Origin: Scolanthus callimorphus
Taxonomy: Eukaryota > Cnidaria > Anthozoa > Actiniaria > Edwardsiidae
DNA: 64,000 nucleotides
Assembly: GCA_033964015.1 (NCBI GenBank)
Contig: CM066914.1
Span: 11,585,831-11,649,830, forward strand
Direction: 5' to 3'
Shown one piece after another: positions 1-11,800 of this stretch. A program made the position numbers and the translations under genes. Below the pieces are notes generated by a model. That model did not search any database. It was not told where the DNA came from and saw only the letters and a program-made list of their open reading frames with translations. Numbering within the stretch: position 1 is the stretch's first letter; the number at the start of each line of letters is the position of its first letter.

Positions 1-2858
1 CTTACAAACTACATTAGATATATAGAGGATATTACATGGCCGCGCGGAGATACGAATTTGATCTTCGAGTGTTGAAAATTTATTTTTAACACGAGAAGAT
101 AAAATTCATATCTCCAAGCGGTCATGTAATGTTCTGTTTATTATATAAACATCAATGAAATACCAAATTCAAATTTTATTTGAGTTAAGCTTAAAAATCG
201 AGCATTCAGCAAAGGCAAGTGTGATATTTTCACATGTGAAAATAACATGATATTTTCACGTGTGAAGATATCAAGTTTTCGCGCGGGAGATCACCTGGTA
301 TTTCATTGGTGTTTATATAATAAATATATATATATCACTCTACTATTTACTAAATTAAGCAAAAGCCTCCGCTTATGAATGGTTTAATATGAGTCAGGTA
401 AGAGAGGTTTTCATTATTCCGTGAAATATGTACACTCTATTTCCGCATCGTTGTTCTTTTGTGCTTTTTTCTTGACAATTACGCTTTTTCATGGGATAAT
501 GAAATCCACTCTACTATTGACATAACACAAAGATATCTAACAGTTGTAATGTCATACAATGTATATAGTTGCATAATTATTTTCTCAGTATACATATTTA
601 TATATATATATTTCCAAAAATAGAAGCAGTTCCATTTTCGTTACGAATAATATGAAAATGATATTTTCGAAACAATTTACATAATTCGTTATCATTAAAA
701 CTCCATAATTCAGTACGGTCTCACGGAAAAAGAGCTTCCTTAATAATAAAGTGAATAGACATTAATGGATGTCATTGCTTGGAAAAGTGTAGCCTATTGG
801 GCGAACCATTTAGAGCATGGGTCGTACGCTCAGAAATTGGAAAAAATCCAGGAGTTTTATGGAGCTGTTTCTGAATTTTTCCAGGATAATTTTCAGCCTT
901 GTCAGTCCGCTTGAAAACGATTTTTAGAATGATTACATTCTTGATTTTGTGAATGATGAAATTTGTTTCATTTGTCCAAGAGTTTAACAGGAATTTGTTC
1001 GAAATTCCAGGAGTTTCAAGGACTTTCCAGGAGTACAATAAAAATCCAGGATTTTCCAGGTTTTCCAGTAGCCGTATGAACCCTGTAGAGTCCATAGAAT
1101 GTACAGGTTCTTGCCAAAGCGTTTGACATGAAGAATATGTGCATCAAGTACTAGATTTGCTGACAACTCCTAGTTGGCAGTACATTAATGGACGATGCCA
1201 GATATACGCGCGCCCAAGCCATGTCCCACAACTACCAGAATGCAGCGCGTGGTTTTTAAGTTTGTTCGACAAATGTCCCACATTTACCGACATGCAGCGC
1301 GCGTGTGCGTTATAGCTGGAATAGTCCATTAGGCTGCACCTTATCGGGCTCGATAACGAGAGGGTGCTCATTTCAAGGCATGTTAACAACATATTGTGCA
1401 GAGTATCAATTGGTTAATATACACCCTGAATAAGAACCCTGTTACAAACTAGAAAAAATGAGATAAGGTGAACTTGTCAGATTAACGTCACGACCATGAC
1501 AACCTGCAATAGAGTCATCGAGAGAACATTCGAGAAATAGATAAAAAGATATAATAATAGTGGTAACAATTGGATGATTATACATATTTACGATAACTTA
1601 AATATTGCATGAAAAATTGTTTCGCATATATACAGAACAGTTATGTCATCCCTTTGTGAAGGTCTAAAAGGCTGCCGAGTTTGGGGAATGTGAGCTACAT
1701 TATGACATCCCTGGGCAAATTTCCCCTGTCGCAAAAAATGAGGTAAACGTTGGGAAAGGCATCTGTCCATCGCGTCAATGGAATTCCGGTGAAGAGTTCA
1801 TGCATTATAGCCTTTCCTTTCCTGAGACAAGGACCGTTTATAGTTTGTAAGAGATTGAAAATATCGAAACATTCTGATCTCTTCGTGTTAACTTGATGCT
1901 CGAGAGCGTGCCAAATAAGGGTGTTATCTAGCGTTCAGAAATATCCATTCAACAAGTGGTAGCACATAGTCCCCAGCTCAGCTCATAGATTTGATCTCTT
2001 TCCATATGGAGCGGTCCACTTGAAAGCGAGACCTTATAATTAGCAATAGTAAATTATTTCAAACATCTCGTCACACTGATATGCTCTCAAGTGAAGCATT
2101 CCATAAGGTAAACGACAAATATTGACCATCAACTAAAGTTAAAAATTCTTGTTTCCAGTGGAATTGACATCACCGACATGGCGATGGTTATAAACACTTA
2201 TAAATCAAAGGGGGTATTTCCCGTTCTAAATAATTTTAGTGAATATTCAGTAATATATTTTTTAAATAACGTTGAAATTTGGTGAATAAGATACAAAGCA
2301 TTTTTGAATATATGTACATAGAATATGACATTTAGGGCCAAGGATCACCAGTTTACCTCCTTGAATTCCAATTCTTAAGGCCCGGTAAAACTTTCACACA
2401 AATTGCATGCATTATATAATACATAACATTAAAATTCTATATTTCCTATATGTTATCATATACTTAGTTACATTTAACACACCACATACATAACGCATAA
2501 TACCAAACACAGACAGACAACACAAAACACAAAACATTCCCGTAGATGAACCTGTGGTTTCAATATTTATGGAAATCATTCAGCAAAAAGTGTCAAGATC
2601 CCAAATCAAGAAAGAAAACCGCCAGAGTTTAACCATTAATTGAAAAAAGTGTAGATTGAAGCGAGATGTTCACCTCCATTAGATGCCTAGCAAACTTAGT
2701 CAGGACCACAGGTACAGCTAGTCTCAGGCGTATGCAAAATACCAGGTTGTTATTGGCTATTTTGCTCGAGTATAAATTAAGGCCAGTGTTTAGTAGTATC
2801 ACCAGGGTATAGAGTACCAAATGATTTCCTGGTCACCGTAGTAGAGTAGTCCTCACCA
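1..2858. other. 3' flank of the fusion gene, no gene seen
   Basis: AT-rich sequence without a supportable coding region. It holds a foldback element (about 137-323), short low-complexity stretches around 840-1080 with repeated CCAGGA-type words, and a segment at 1225-1330 that resembles one at 24831-24907. Confidence 0.5.
137..323. repeat. Foldback/MITE-like element
   Basis: Inverted arms ATTATATAAACATCAATGAA (about 137-164) and its complement (about 296-323) enclose a spacer with palindromic TTTTCACATGTGAAAA words. This structure suits a non-autonomous DNA element. It has no coding capacity. Confidence 0.6.
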
Positions 2859-3098
2859 CTACAGTAGCACCTTTCCATGTTGCTTCATGATAAAGTACTC
2901 GAAAGAGTACGTCATACGCAGCCTCGACCACTGGGGCGGTTCGGTAGTGAGCCATGTGGGAGTGCGGATGGTTGTCGCCTGTTGAGTTCCGAGGTAGCTC
3001 TCAACAGGTGGAAGGTCCTTGTACTTGCTCAGAGACAGCATAACAGCAGTGGCTTCTGATACCTTTTCTAGCTCCACTGGTGGATCCGAATTCGCCAT
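2859..3098 (-). CDS. Candidate terminal exon of the fusion gene
   Basis: After a good acceptor (CTCCTCCATCAG) a phase-0 open stretch encodes [20 protein letters not shown], continuing with [16 protein letters not shown] to TAG at 2861-2859 (79 residues). I recognise no domain. Support is the acceptor, phase match with exon 14 and non-repetitive composition. An internal AAAAG|GTATCAG could be a donor instead, in which case the gene would continue further left. Confidence 0.45.
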   Translation of the reverse strand: MANSDPPVELEKVSEATAVMLSLSKYKDLPPVESYLGTQQATTIRTPTWLTTEPPQWSRLRMTYSFEYFIMKQHGKVLL

Positions 3099-6000
3099 CT
3101 GATGGAGGAGACCAATAATACACTACATGTGGAGTTGTTCGAGGTGACACGAGAACATTTCGGAGCCTCGCAAGGGGTGTGGCATACTATGTGTGGAGCA
3201 GTGGCATCAATAAATGCTGATCGCGTTTACGACGAAAAAAAGTGAGCATAAAAAACTGTCTCTTGTATTGGGATTTATTAATGCTTATGCCGAAAGTGGC
3301 GACAACAAGCAAAATGAGAGAACACTTTAATGATTGCCAAAATATAAAGGCCCTGATTTTGACGGTGAATGCATTATGATGATCAAAACGAATGAATAAT
3401 GATGATTACAGTAGGGTTTTGTGTCTAACAAAAGAATCCAGCAGTTTGTATCGCAGATATACCTCATTTCTGCAGTCGCGCTTGATGTTCTCGACTTCCT
3501 CACGACACACTTTGCATACGTAGATAATACTAGTCTCCATCAGCAGTCTCTCGTATATATCGGGCGTGATGTTATCACAGACGGCGTGAATCCACCTGAA
3601 AATTACCAGGAAATTAAACTAAACATATAGAAATAAAATATGAAGTGAACATAGAGCGCTTACACAATGTGCAGTTTACAAAAGTAAGGGTGGTATTTGT
3701 AGCTGGAAGTATTTTCACCAGCAAGAATGGTAAATACCAGCATGTGGTCGCTCGTTTAGTACTTTTGAGAGAAGGGGGTCACTAAGGGACCGGTCATTAT
3801 TTAAGTCGGAGGAGGGGTTGGACGAAAAAAATGGGGGGCCCTGAAATTTTTTAAGCGAACACAAGGGGGGTCTTGAAAGGCGAAAATGGCAGTTAAGGGG
3901 GGTCTTGAGAAACAATTATTTTGTCTATATCAGCAAAAAGTCTAAAAAAAATTCGGCTCGCGCTTCGCGCTCGCCATCTACTCAATCTTAACACCCCTGA
4001 TCATTTTATAAGAGACCCTGATACTGGCTTAAGAAAAGACGGTGAGGTAGGAGGTTTTAGTGACTTGCCATGATGAGAGACCATATGTTAGGCTTGGAAA
4101 ATGGGGTTGGAGTCACTGGGACTTGGACTGGGACTTGGCCAATAGAAATGGGAAAAATGTTAAGAAAGGTCAATTTGCCTTTAACTGAACCAACAATCAA
4201 TTGTCAATGTCTGTAAAGAGTGGCTTAAAAAAATTGTGAACTGCTTTTAAAATGTTGCCCTACGACTGCAATACAACACTCTGTACACATGTCTAAAAGT
4301 CAAGTTTTTAACGCTGGGATTTTGAAAACTTTGACTGGGATTTCTGTGAAAAACTAACAAAAACAAAAACAAAACTTCAGGACTGGGATCTTACGAAACT
4401 TTTACACTGAGAAATGGGATTTGAACCCCCTTCAGGACCTGTTTCAATCATTTTGACTGACATGGATGGAGGGGAAGGGGGGTCCTGAAATGTTTCAGTC
4501 CATCAGAGGGGGGCTCCCGAAAACAATCAATGCTATCAGGTGGGGTTCTTGAATTTTTTCGGATCACAGGTATTTTCTCCTCCACCCCCCTCTCCGACAT
4601 AAATAATGACCGGTCCCTAAGTGTTACTACGGGTGAGGCGCGAGCACGTTCCTCAGATCGGCGCCGTGTATGAAAATCAAGTTGTGGGAAATGTCAGCCG
4701 AGTATTACCTGCTACATGAGTCGCACTGCACGCTCTTGTGCTGACTATTACGCTGATGACAAACAGGGCAGGAGCTGGACTTGTGAGTCTTGCAATAACA
4801 CTGATGGCATAGTGTGTAATCCATATGCCATTGATTCTCTGTCTTCGAGCCACATTCTTTGCATTGACGGCATTTCTGTAGAAAGGGTATTGCACAGATT
4901 TATAATTGTTTTAAGACAAACCAAGTGAGCATGCTCAATGGTTTGACTCGCTTAAGATTGTGCAAAAATAACAGTTTTACATTCTGTCAAACCAACCGAA
5001 TAGAGTTCAACAAATGTTCAATTGGTTCCACTCTTTTTAACACCTTATGATGTGAACTGTGCATCTATAACAGTACAGGCGCACAGAAAAATGTGGTCTG
5101 TTTGTTTTTTACAACAATTTTTTTTCTCACGATGAAAAGCCCAAACATTTCAAACTCGGTTTTGGTTGAGTGTACGCGTTATGTGTCAATCGTGCGCGTG
5201 TACCGTAATCACAGATACTTTGTAGCTGGTACAGGAGATCATAGGTTACCTGGCATTTCCAATGGAGCTTGCCCTGTGATCCTATTGGCTCCGTACAACA
5301 GAGATGGTACGCCTTGTCACATGACTTGCACAGAATCAGTCTATCTGGACTTGACAGTTGTCTGCAAATCAATGCACATCAATAACAACAACAACAACAA
5401 CGACATTTGACAAGGAAATCCAGACATTGAGGTCTCTACGCGACCACCTCAGAATAGTATAGATTCTAAAGAGTTACGATTACGAGAACATCCCTTTATC
5501 CAAATTATTTTACGAACAGTTTGAACGGTGATTGTAACAAACCAATCAGAGGTCGATTAACGTATGACATGGTATGAGTTTAGCCATGACCCAAGGAAAC
5601 AATAGTCCCTGTGTTTTTTTTTCCTTCGCAAAGAACCAAAGTCTCAAACAAAAGCTAAAGGAACGAGAACATTTCGGATTTACGTTCGATATCATCTGAA
5701 ATCCGCTATATACAACAAAACTGTAACTGTAACTTTCCAAAGATCGTACATCAGCAGAATTACTAAAATTTGGAATACCCTACCAGAAAACCGAGGCTCA
5801 ACTCAGTTGGACTCAGCATTTTCAAGTGCAAACTTAAACTATATTATAACCAGGCTCTTTATGTTTGACCCAGAAAATCCACGGACATGGCGCTCCATCT
5901 ACCCCTCGTGCTACTCGGCCAGAGGCCTATAGCCGCGCGTGTCACTTGCTGGTTTGAATTTTTTATGTATTTATTATATTTAATTCACAGTTAATGTAAA

Positions 6001-8808
6001 GGGCCCACAGTAATTGGCGTGAATAAAGATGAATAAATAATGAATAAAGAAATAAATAAAACTACATTATAAGATATTGAAACGGTTTCGTTTCCGATTG
6101 GTTACGTGCATATCTACTTTGCGTTTACTCGACACTCACCTGCACGATTGACAAGACTTGCACATGAGACATTCCCACCCGGTTCTCACTTTCTCTGTGG
6201 GATGTACTGGGGGGCTACAGCACTGTCCGTGATAGTGATATCCACATCGAGTGCACAGAAGAAGACTGCTTGGATCACCATTCAGTTTACACTTATCGCA
6301 TGTCGCTACAACACATGGAACACTACGCATTAGCCACATGCTACAGAAGAAGACTGCTTGGATCGCCATTCAGTTTACACTTATCGCATGTCGCTACAAC
6401 ACATGGAACACTACGCATTAGCCACATGCTACAGAAGAAGACTGCTTGGATCACCATTCAGTTTACACTTATCGCATGTCGCTACAACACAAGGAACACT
6501 ACGCATTAGCCACATGCTACAACGCCTTAACAGAAACACGAAGGAAAGTGCTAAAATTATTTGCTGGAGTATTGAAGATGCAACAATGGAGTCGCGCGTT
6601 AAACAACAAGACAACGTAAACTAGGGTGTTTGAGTACTCACCGATACTCTTGACCATACAGTTGTGATCGTTGCAATAAAGTTTTAACGTTTTCACATCC
6701 TGTCAATAAAAACGTGTATTATTTACATGGTTCATATGAGAATGTGTCATAATATGAGAATTTGCTAAAGCTGCCGACAAACTTTCTATAACTGGTGACA
6801 AACTTTCTATAACTGGCGACAAACTTTCTATAACTGGCGACAAACTTTCTATAACTGGCGACAAACTTTCTATAACCGGCGACCACCATATTAAAAATTA
6901 GCCGCCACTTTTGGCGACTGGATAACACATAGGAGGGAGAGTTAGGGGCGTGTCGGAGCAAGGGCGTGTCAAGTTAGGGGCGTGTCGGAGCAAGGGCGTG
7001 TCAAGTTAGGGGCGTGTCGGAGCAATGGCGTGTCAAGTCAGGGGCGTGTCGGAGCAAGGGCGTGTCAAGTTAGGGGCGTGTCGGAGCAAGGTCGTGTCAA
7101 GTCAGGGGCGTGTCGGAGCAAGGGCGTGTCAAGTTAGGGGCGTGTCGGAGCAAGGTCGTGTCAAGTCAGGGGCGTGTCGGAGCAAGGGCGTGTCAAGTCA
7201 GGGGCGTGTCGGAGCAAGGGCGTGTCAAGTTAGGGGCGTGTCGGAGCAAGGGCGTGTCAAGTCAGGGGCGTGTCGGAGCAAGGGCGTGTCAAGTTAGGGG
7301 CGTGTCGGAGCAAGGTCGTGTCAAGTCAGGGGCGTGTCGGAGCAAGGGCGTGTCAAGTCAGGGGCGTGTCGGAGCAAGGGCGTGTCAAGTTAGGGACGTG
7401 TCGGAGCAATGGCGTGTCAAGTCAGGGGCGTGTCGGACCAAGGGCGTGTCAAGTTAGGGGCGTGTCGGAGCAAGGGCGTGTCAAGTTAGGGGCGTGTCGG
7501 AGCAAGGGCGTGTCAAGTCAGGGGCGTGTCAGAGCAAGGGCGTGTCAAGTTAGGGGCGTGTCGGAGCAAGGGCGTGTCAAGTCAGGGGCGTGTCGGAGCA
7601 AGGGCGTGTCAAGTTAGGGGCGTGTCGGAGCAAGGTCGTGTCAAGTCAGGGGCGTGTCGGAGCAAGGGCGTGTCAAGTCAGGTGAGGGCGTTTCAGGTCA
7701 TAGGTGACTAACCTGGTAGCTACCAGACACCACCGCACATGGGTAATGATAGAGCTTCTCACATTCATCTGCATCACAGCTGATACTAGCACCATAACGA
7801 TCACAGTAGCTACACCTCTGTGGAAGGAAGCAAAATTATCAGAAGAAAACAGAAAAGCGCAGAACTGCACAGAAGAATTTGTACTTATTTGGGGCCTAAA
7901 AGAAGGACACGCTTGAATAAAAAATGTGGACCATGTAATCACCTGCTCTATTGTATTTACAGCTCTATCAGGATTGCTGTGGAAATGTTCCATCTGGAGA
8001 GTGGGCGCGCCTTTGTTTTGTAAACCGCGTATTCAATGTGCAAGAGTGATATGCTGGAAAATGCTGTTTAATGCAGAAAGAACTATTTCACGATCTCAAG
8101 ATACTAAAATGCAGTCATTTGCAGTGTACGATGCGAGCTAGAAAAATGGTGGACAATATTTTCGTGTTGTATGATCAAACTAACCTTAGCAAGGATTTGG
8201 TTGGTGATATCCATAGTCGGTGAAGATGACGTCTTGGTCGCTATCGATGACAGGGTCCACGCGGCGCACTTTTCATGTACCCAGATGTGTCCAGAGCCGT
8301 CACACAGCCCCGCTAGATCTGGTTCCTCTTCAAATCCTATACTAGACAGGTCCTCTTGTATGTTACAGTGAGAAAACCGTGTTCGACTGAAAATAACGAA
8401 AAACATCGTCACAAAATGCTGTTTGACGTAAAACGTAATGAGCTGGAATTTCTCGTGGTTAACACTTGCTCTTCTTTGGAGACAGTAAGTGAAATAAACT
8501 GCTGATGGGGCCCGGCACACACACTGTCAAACGTACTGATGTGCGAAACCGTGCATAATACACTCTCCGCATTTTCCTTCGGTAGGTCACGTGATAATCC
8601 TATCATAATCCTACACCTTTCTTATCACGAACATCTACAGACTTTGATGGCCATAAAAGCTTTAAAAAGGCTTTGCACTGATGTGTAAAGAATTAACGAT
8701 GACAAGCTTCAATTGTCTTTCTTCACTGTTCCAAGTTCAAACAAGGACCCAAGTGAGCACTGAAATAATCTCAGCAACTTCTGAGTTAACGTTTACGATT
8801 TTTTTGTA

Positions 8809-8839
<31 letters not shown>

Positions 8840-11800
8840 CATTATGTTTTGCTTCCGCGCCACCTATATTTGGAAGCTACAAGTTGAAAGGATACGTTAA
8901 GCACGTTTTAACATGTAAATAATTATATGCAAGCATTCAAAAATAACAAGACGTTATAGCCATCTAACCCCGAGCAATAACCCATTTTAAAAAGCGGTTT
9001 GCTTACAAAACAATGCCCTTCCCATCATTCCAAGCCAAACTGAACAGGATGGGGTTTTGGATGAGTTCCTCCATTTTGTATGTCAAGTCAGAAAGGGTTC
9101 TCCTGAATTGAAGTGCTCGCATACCACAATAATAACATAACATTTTAAGCAATTGTAACCAGTATCAAGAGTGCACAAGCGGATTCATCATCATAAAGTT
9201 CGTCACTGAGTCTGGTAAGTCACTATATAATATATGTTCTCAGTATACGTTAGTGCAAAAATAAGTACAGTTACACTGATAGTCCTGATAGAAATGAGTT
9301 GAAGGCGTTTAGTTTCTGTAAGTAGCAGTTTTCAATAGAAACTTGGAGTCCCGTTATTGGTACAATAAATTCAACTATTATGTTGGAAAAGGGACGGCAT
9401 TTAGGTTATGAAATCAGCACCTTTCAGTTAAAGCCGCCGCTAAAGTATACTTGATTCTATTCCTCAAGTTGCGAAAGAAAACCATTCTCACAAGCGCTGG
9501 GTTTTATCACCCAGTCCATAAATAATTACGTACTGTTGGATTTTGTGTAATTTAGTTTTCCTATTCCCTGGTTTATTCAATTCAATATCTCATTTCTGGT
9601 AAAGCACATCCCAGTTTACCAACCTGCGTTCCACGACCGTGTCACTGCCTGCTGGAAACCCTCTAGACATCCTTGCTTTGACTTCTAGGAGACTATTTAC
9701 GCCAGAGTTTACAGCTCCTTTGCTATAGCTATGATGCATGGTAGGAGACGAGGAGCGGTCAAATCTGTTGATTTCTACGCTTGTTGGGTCACGGCTGGCT
9801 GGTGCTAGTCGGCCAAAGCATATCAAGTGACCTTGGCCAAGTACGCTATTATCAATACAATTACAGAGAGCACACTTCAATCTGAAACAACAAATAATAA
9901 TCAACCATTTGAATGTGACCTTCAGAAAGGGAATGTAGCTAATCATTATCCGGTGACACCCACTGTAATTCAGTTTCTTTTATAACTGCAAATGTGTTTC
10001 ATTAAACTAGAATTATTATTATTATTAGAGACTTACACAGACTGGGATGAGGAGTGCATGTATCTAGCATTCCTGTCGCCTTGGTTTGAACCAGCAGTTA
10101 CTGGTGACATCTGAAATTTAGTCAACATGGTCAGAATGTCAGAGCAAAGGTATAATATATAATTAAATTGTGCTCTCTCTCTAGCCTAGGACTAAGTTAA
10201 CTTCATCCTTTAATATAGTAATAATCCAGATAATATGAGGAGCATATTATTATCTTTTGGAAGGAGCTGCCCATATAGTCAATATGTGAGTACATCTTCT
10301 AGACATTTGTTAGCAGACCTAGCATAACTTTGGCTGTGACAGGAGTTACTTTTGTTTGAACAAGTGGTTATTTAAATTCAAAGAACAAATAACAAAAAGC
10401 TTTAATCGGGATCGGGATAGAAAATGTTTAAAACAGTTTTTTGTGATTCGAGCAAAGATTCGAGCAAAGATTTCTACAGATGAATTAGGGTGGCAAACTA
10501 TTATTACGTGAAACAAGATTTGGCCATTTTAGTTGGTTGGGAAATGGGAAATGGTCCATTTTTTCGTGAAACGAGATTTCAAGGATGCTCATGAAGTATG
10601 ATTTGCCGTTTTCCATTGTTTTTGCATTTGTGAAACGAGAAAAGCTGAATTTGGGGTTCGTGAAACAGCTTTTTTATTTTTCAAGGAAAACGTGATATGC
10701 ACCCCTACCACCAATAGATAGATAGTAATTTTATTTATCCACGGTAGTTCATCAGCCCAAAGGACTGGTTTAAATTAAAGCTGTGCAATAAAAATACCTC
10801 TAAGGAAAATTACAGAAAATGGTAAAGTCATAAAAATTGTTAAGAAGACAATCTTGACGAATACATACGTGCCAACTCTCCCGGATTTCACGGGAGACTC
10901 CCGGTTTTGTCAAATCTCCTGGTTTCACCGTAAATCTCCCACGAAATTAACTCGCTCAGTCAATTTCTGCATTATAATCTCAAGATTCTAAGCGAGCAAT
11001 GTATTTTTTGGTTTTGAGACGAGGTTATGACAACACTTTCCCCGATCTCCCAGTTTTCACTTGTCCAAAGTTGGCAGGACATGCCAATATGCTTCTGCTA
11101 GTGATCACGTTTGTACCTTGATTCGTTTGTGTGGCATGTGATTCACGTTATCAGACTCAACATCAATTTCATGGTCTTCATCACTAGACCCAGTAGTGGA
11201 TGAACTGCTGGACTCAAGTCTGCAACATGGATTGAAGCATGGTCACTCGTACTATGATATTTATCCAACAACTGATGTATTTGATGCCACGTCTTAAACC
11301 TCAAGGTTACACAACCCATGCTGGGCAAGGAATTATCCCAGTCCTGACTCATGCTGCATACAAAGGGATCTCACATTCTCTTGTCTTATACAATATAAAG
11401 CCAAATTGCTGGCCATATTCTTCCTAAATGAAAGGACCATACTCAATGTGATTTTAGCAGGAACAGAGGGAGGAACGTTTGCCATACATTGCATGATTTA
11501 CTTGGCTAAAGGCTGAGCGCCTTCCCTTTCATACCTCAGACAAACCAATGCCTCAGACAAACCAATGCCTCAGACAAACCTCAAACCAATGCAGTGAAGA
11601 ACTGTAGCAATGACTGAAAGATAAAGGCCTAAAATAAAATGTGTTCCATACCTTTCTCTTTTCCGTTGGAAGAGTATATGACCATGATGGTGACCAGGAA
11701 TTCCAGGGTATTGATCTGGACTCCTCTTGTTACTTGATGGTATTCCAGAGTATCCTGGTATCCCCAGGCCTCTTGGACTTCCACTATCAGATGGGGAGTG

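Noticed and set aside
6945..7680. CRISPR-like regular repeat array
   Set aside because: The units are contiguous with no unique spacers and the context is a eukaryotic intron.
7025..7711. Overlapping plus-strand frames encoding Arg/Gly/Val-rich repeats
   Set aside because: These are translations of the 32-bp minisatellite and have no unique sequence.
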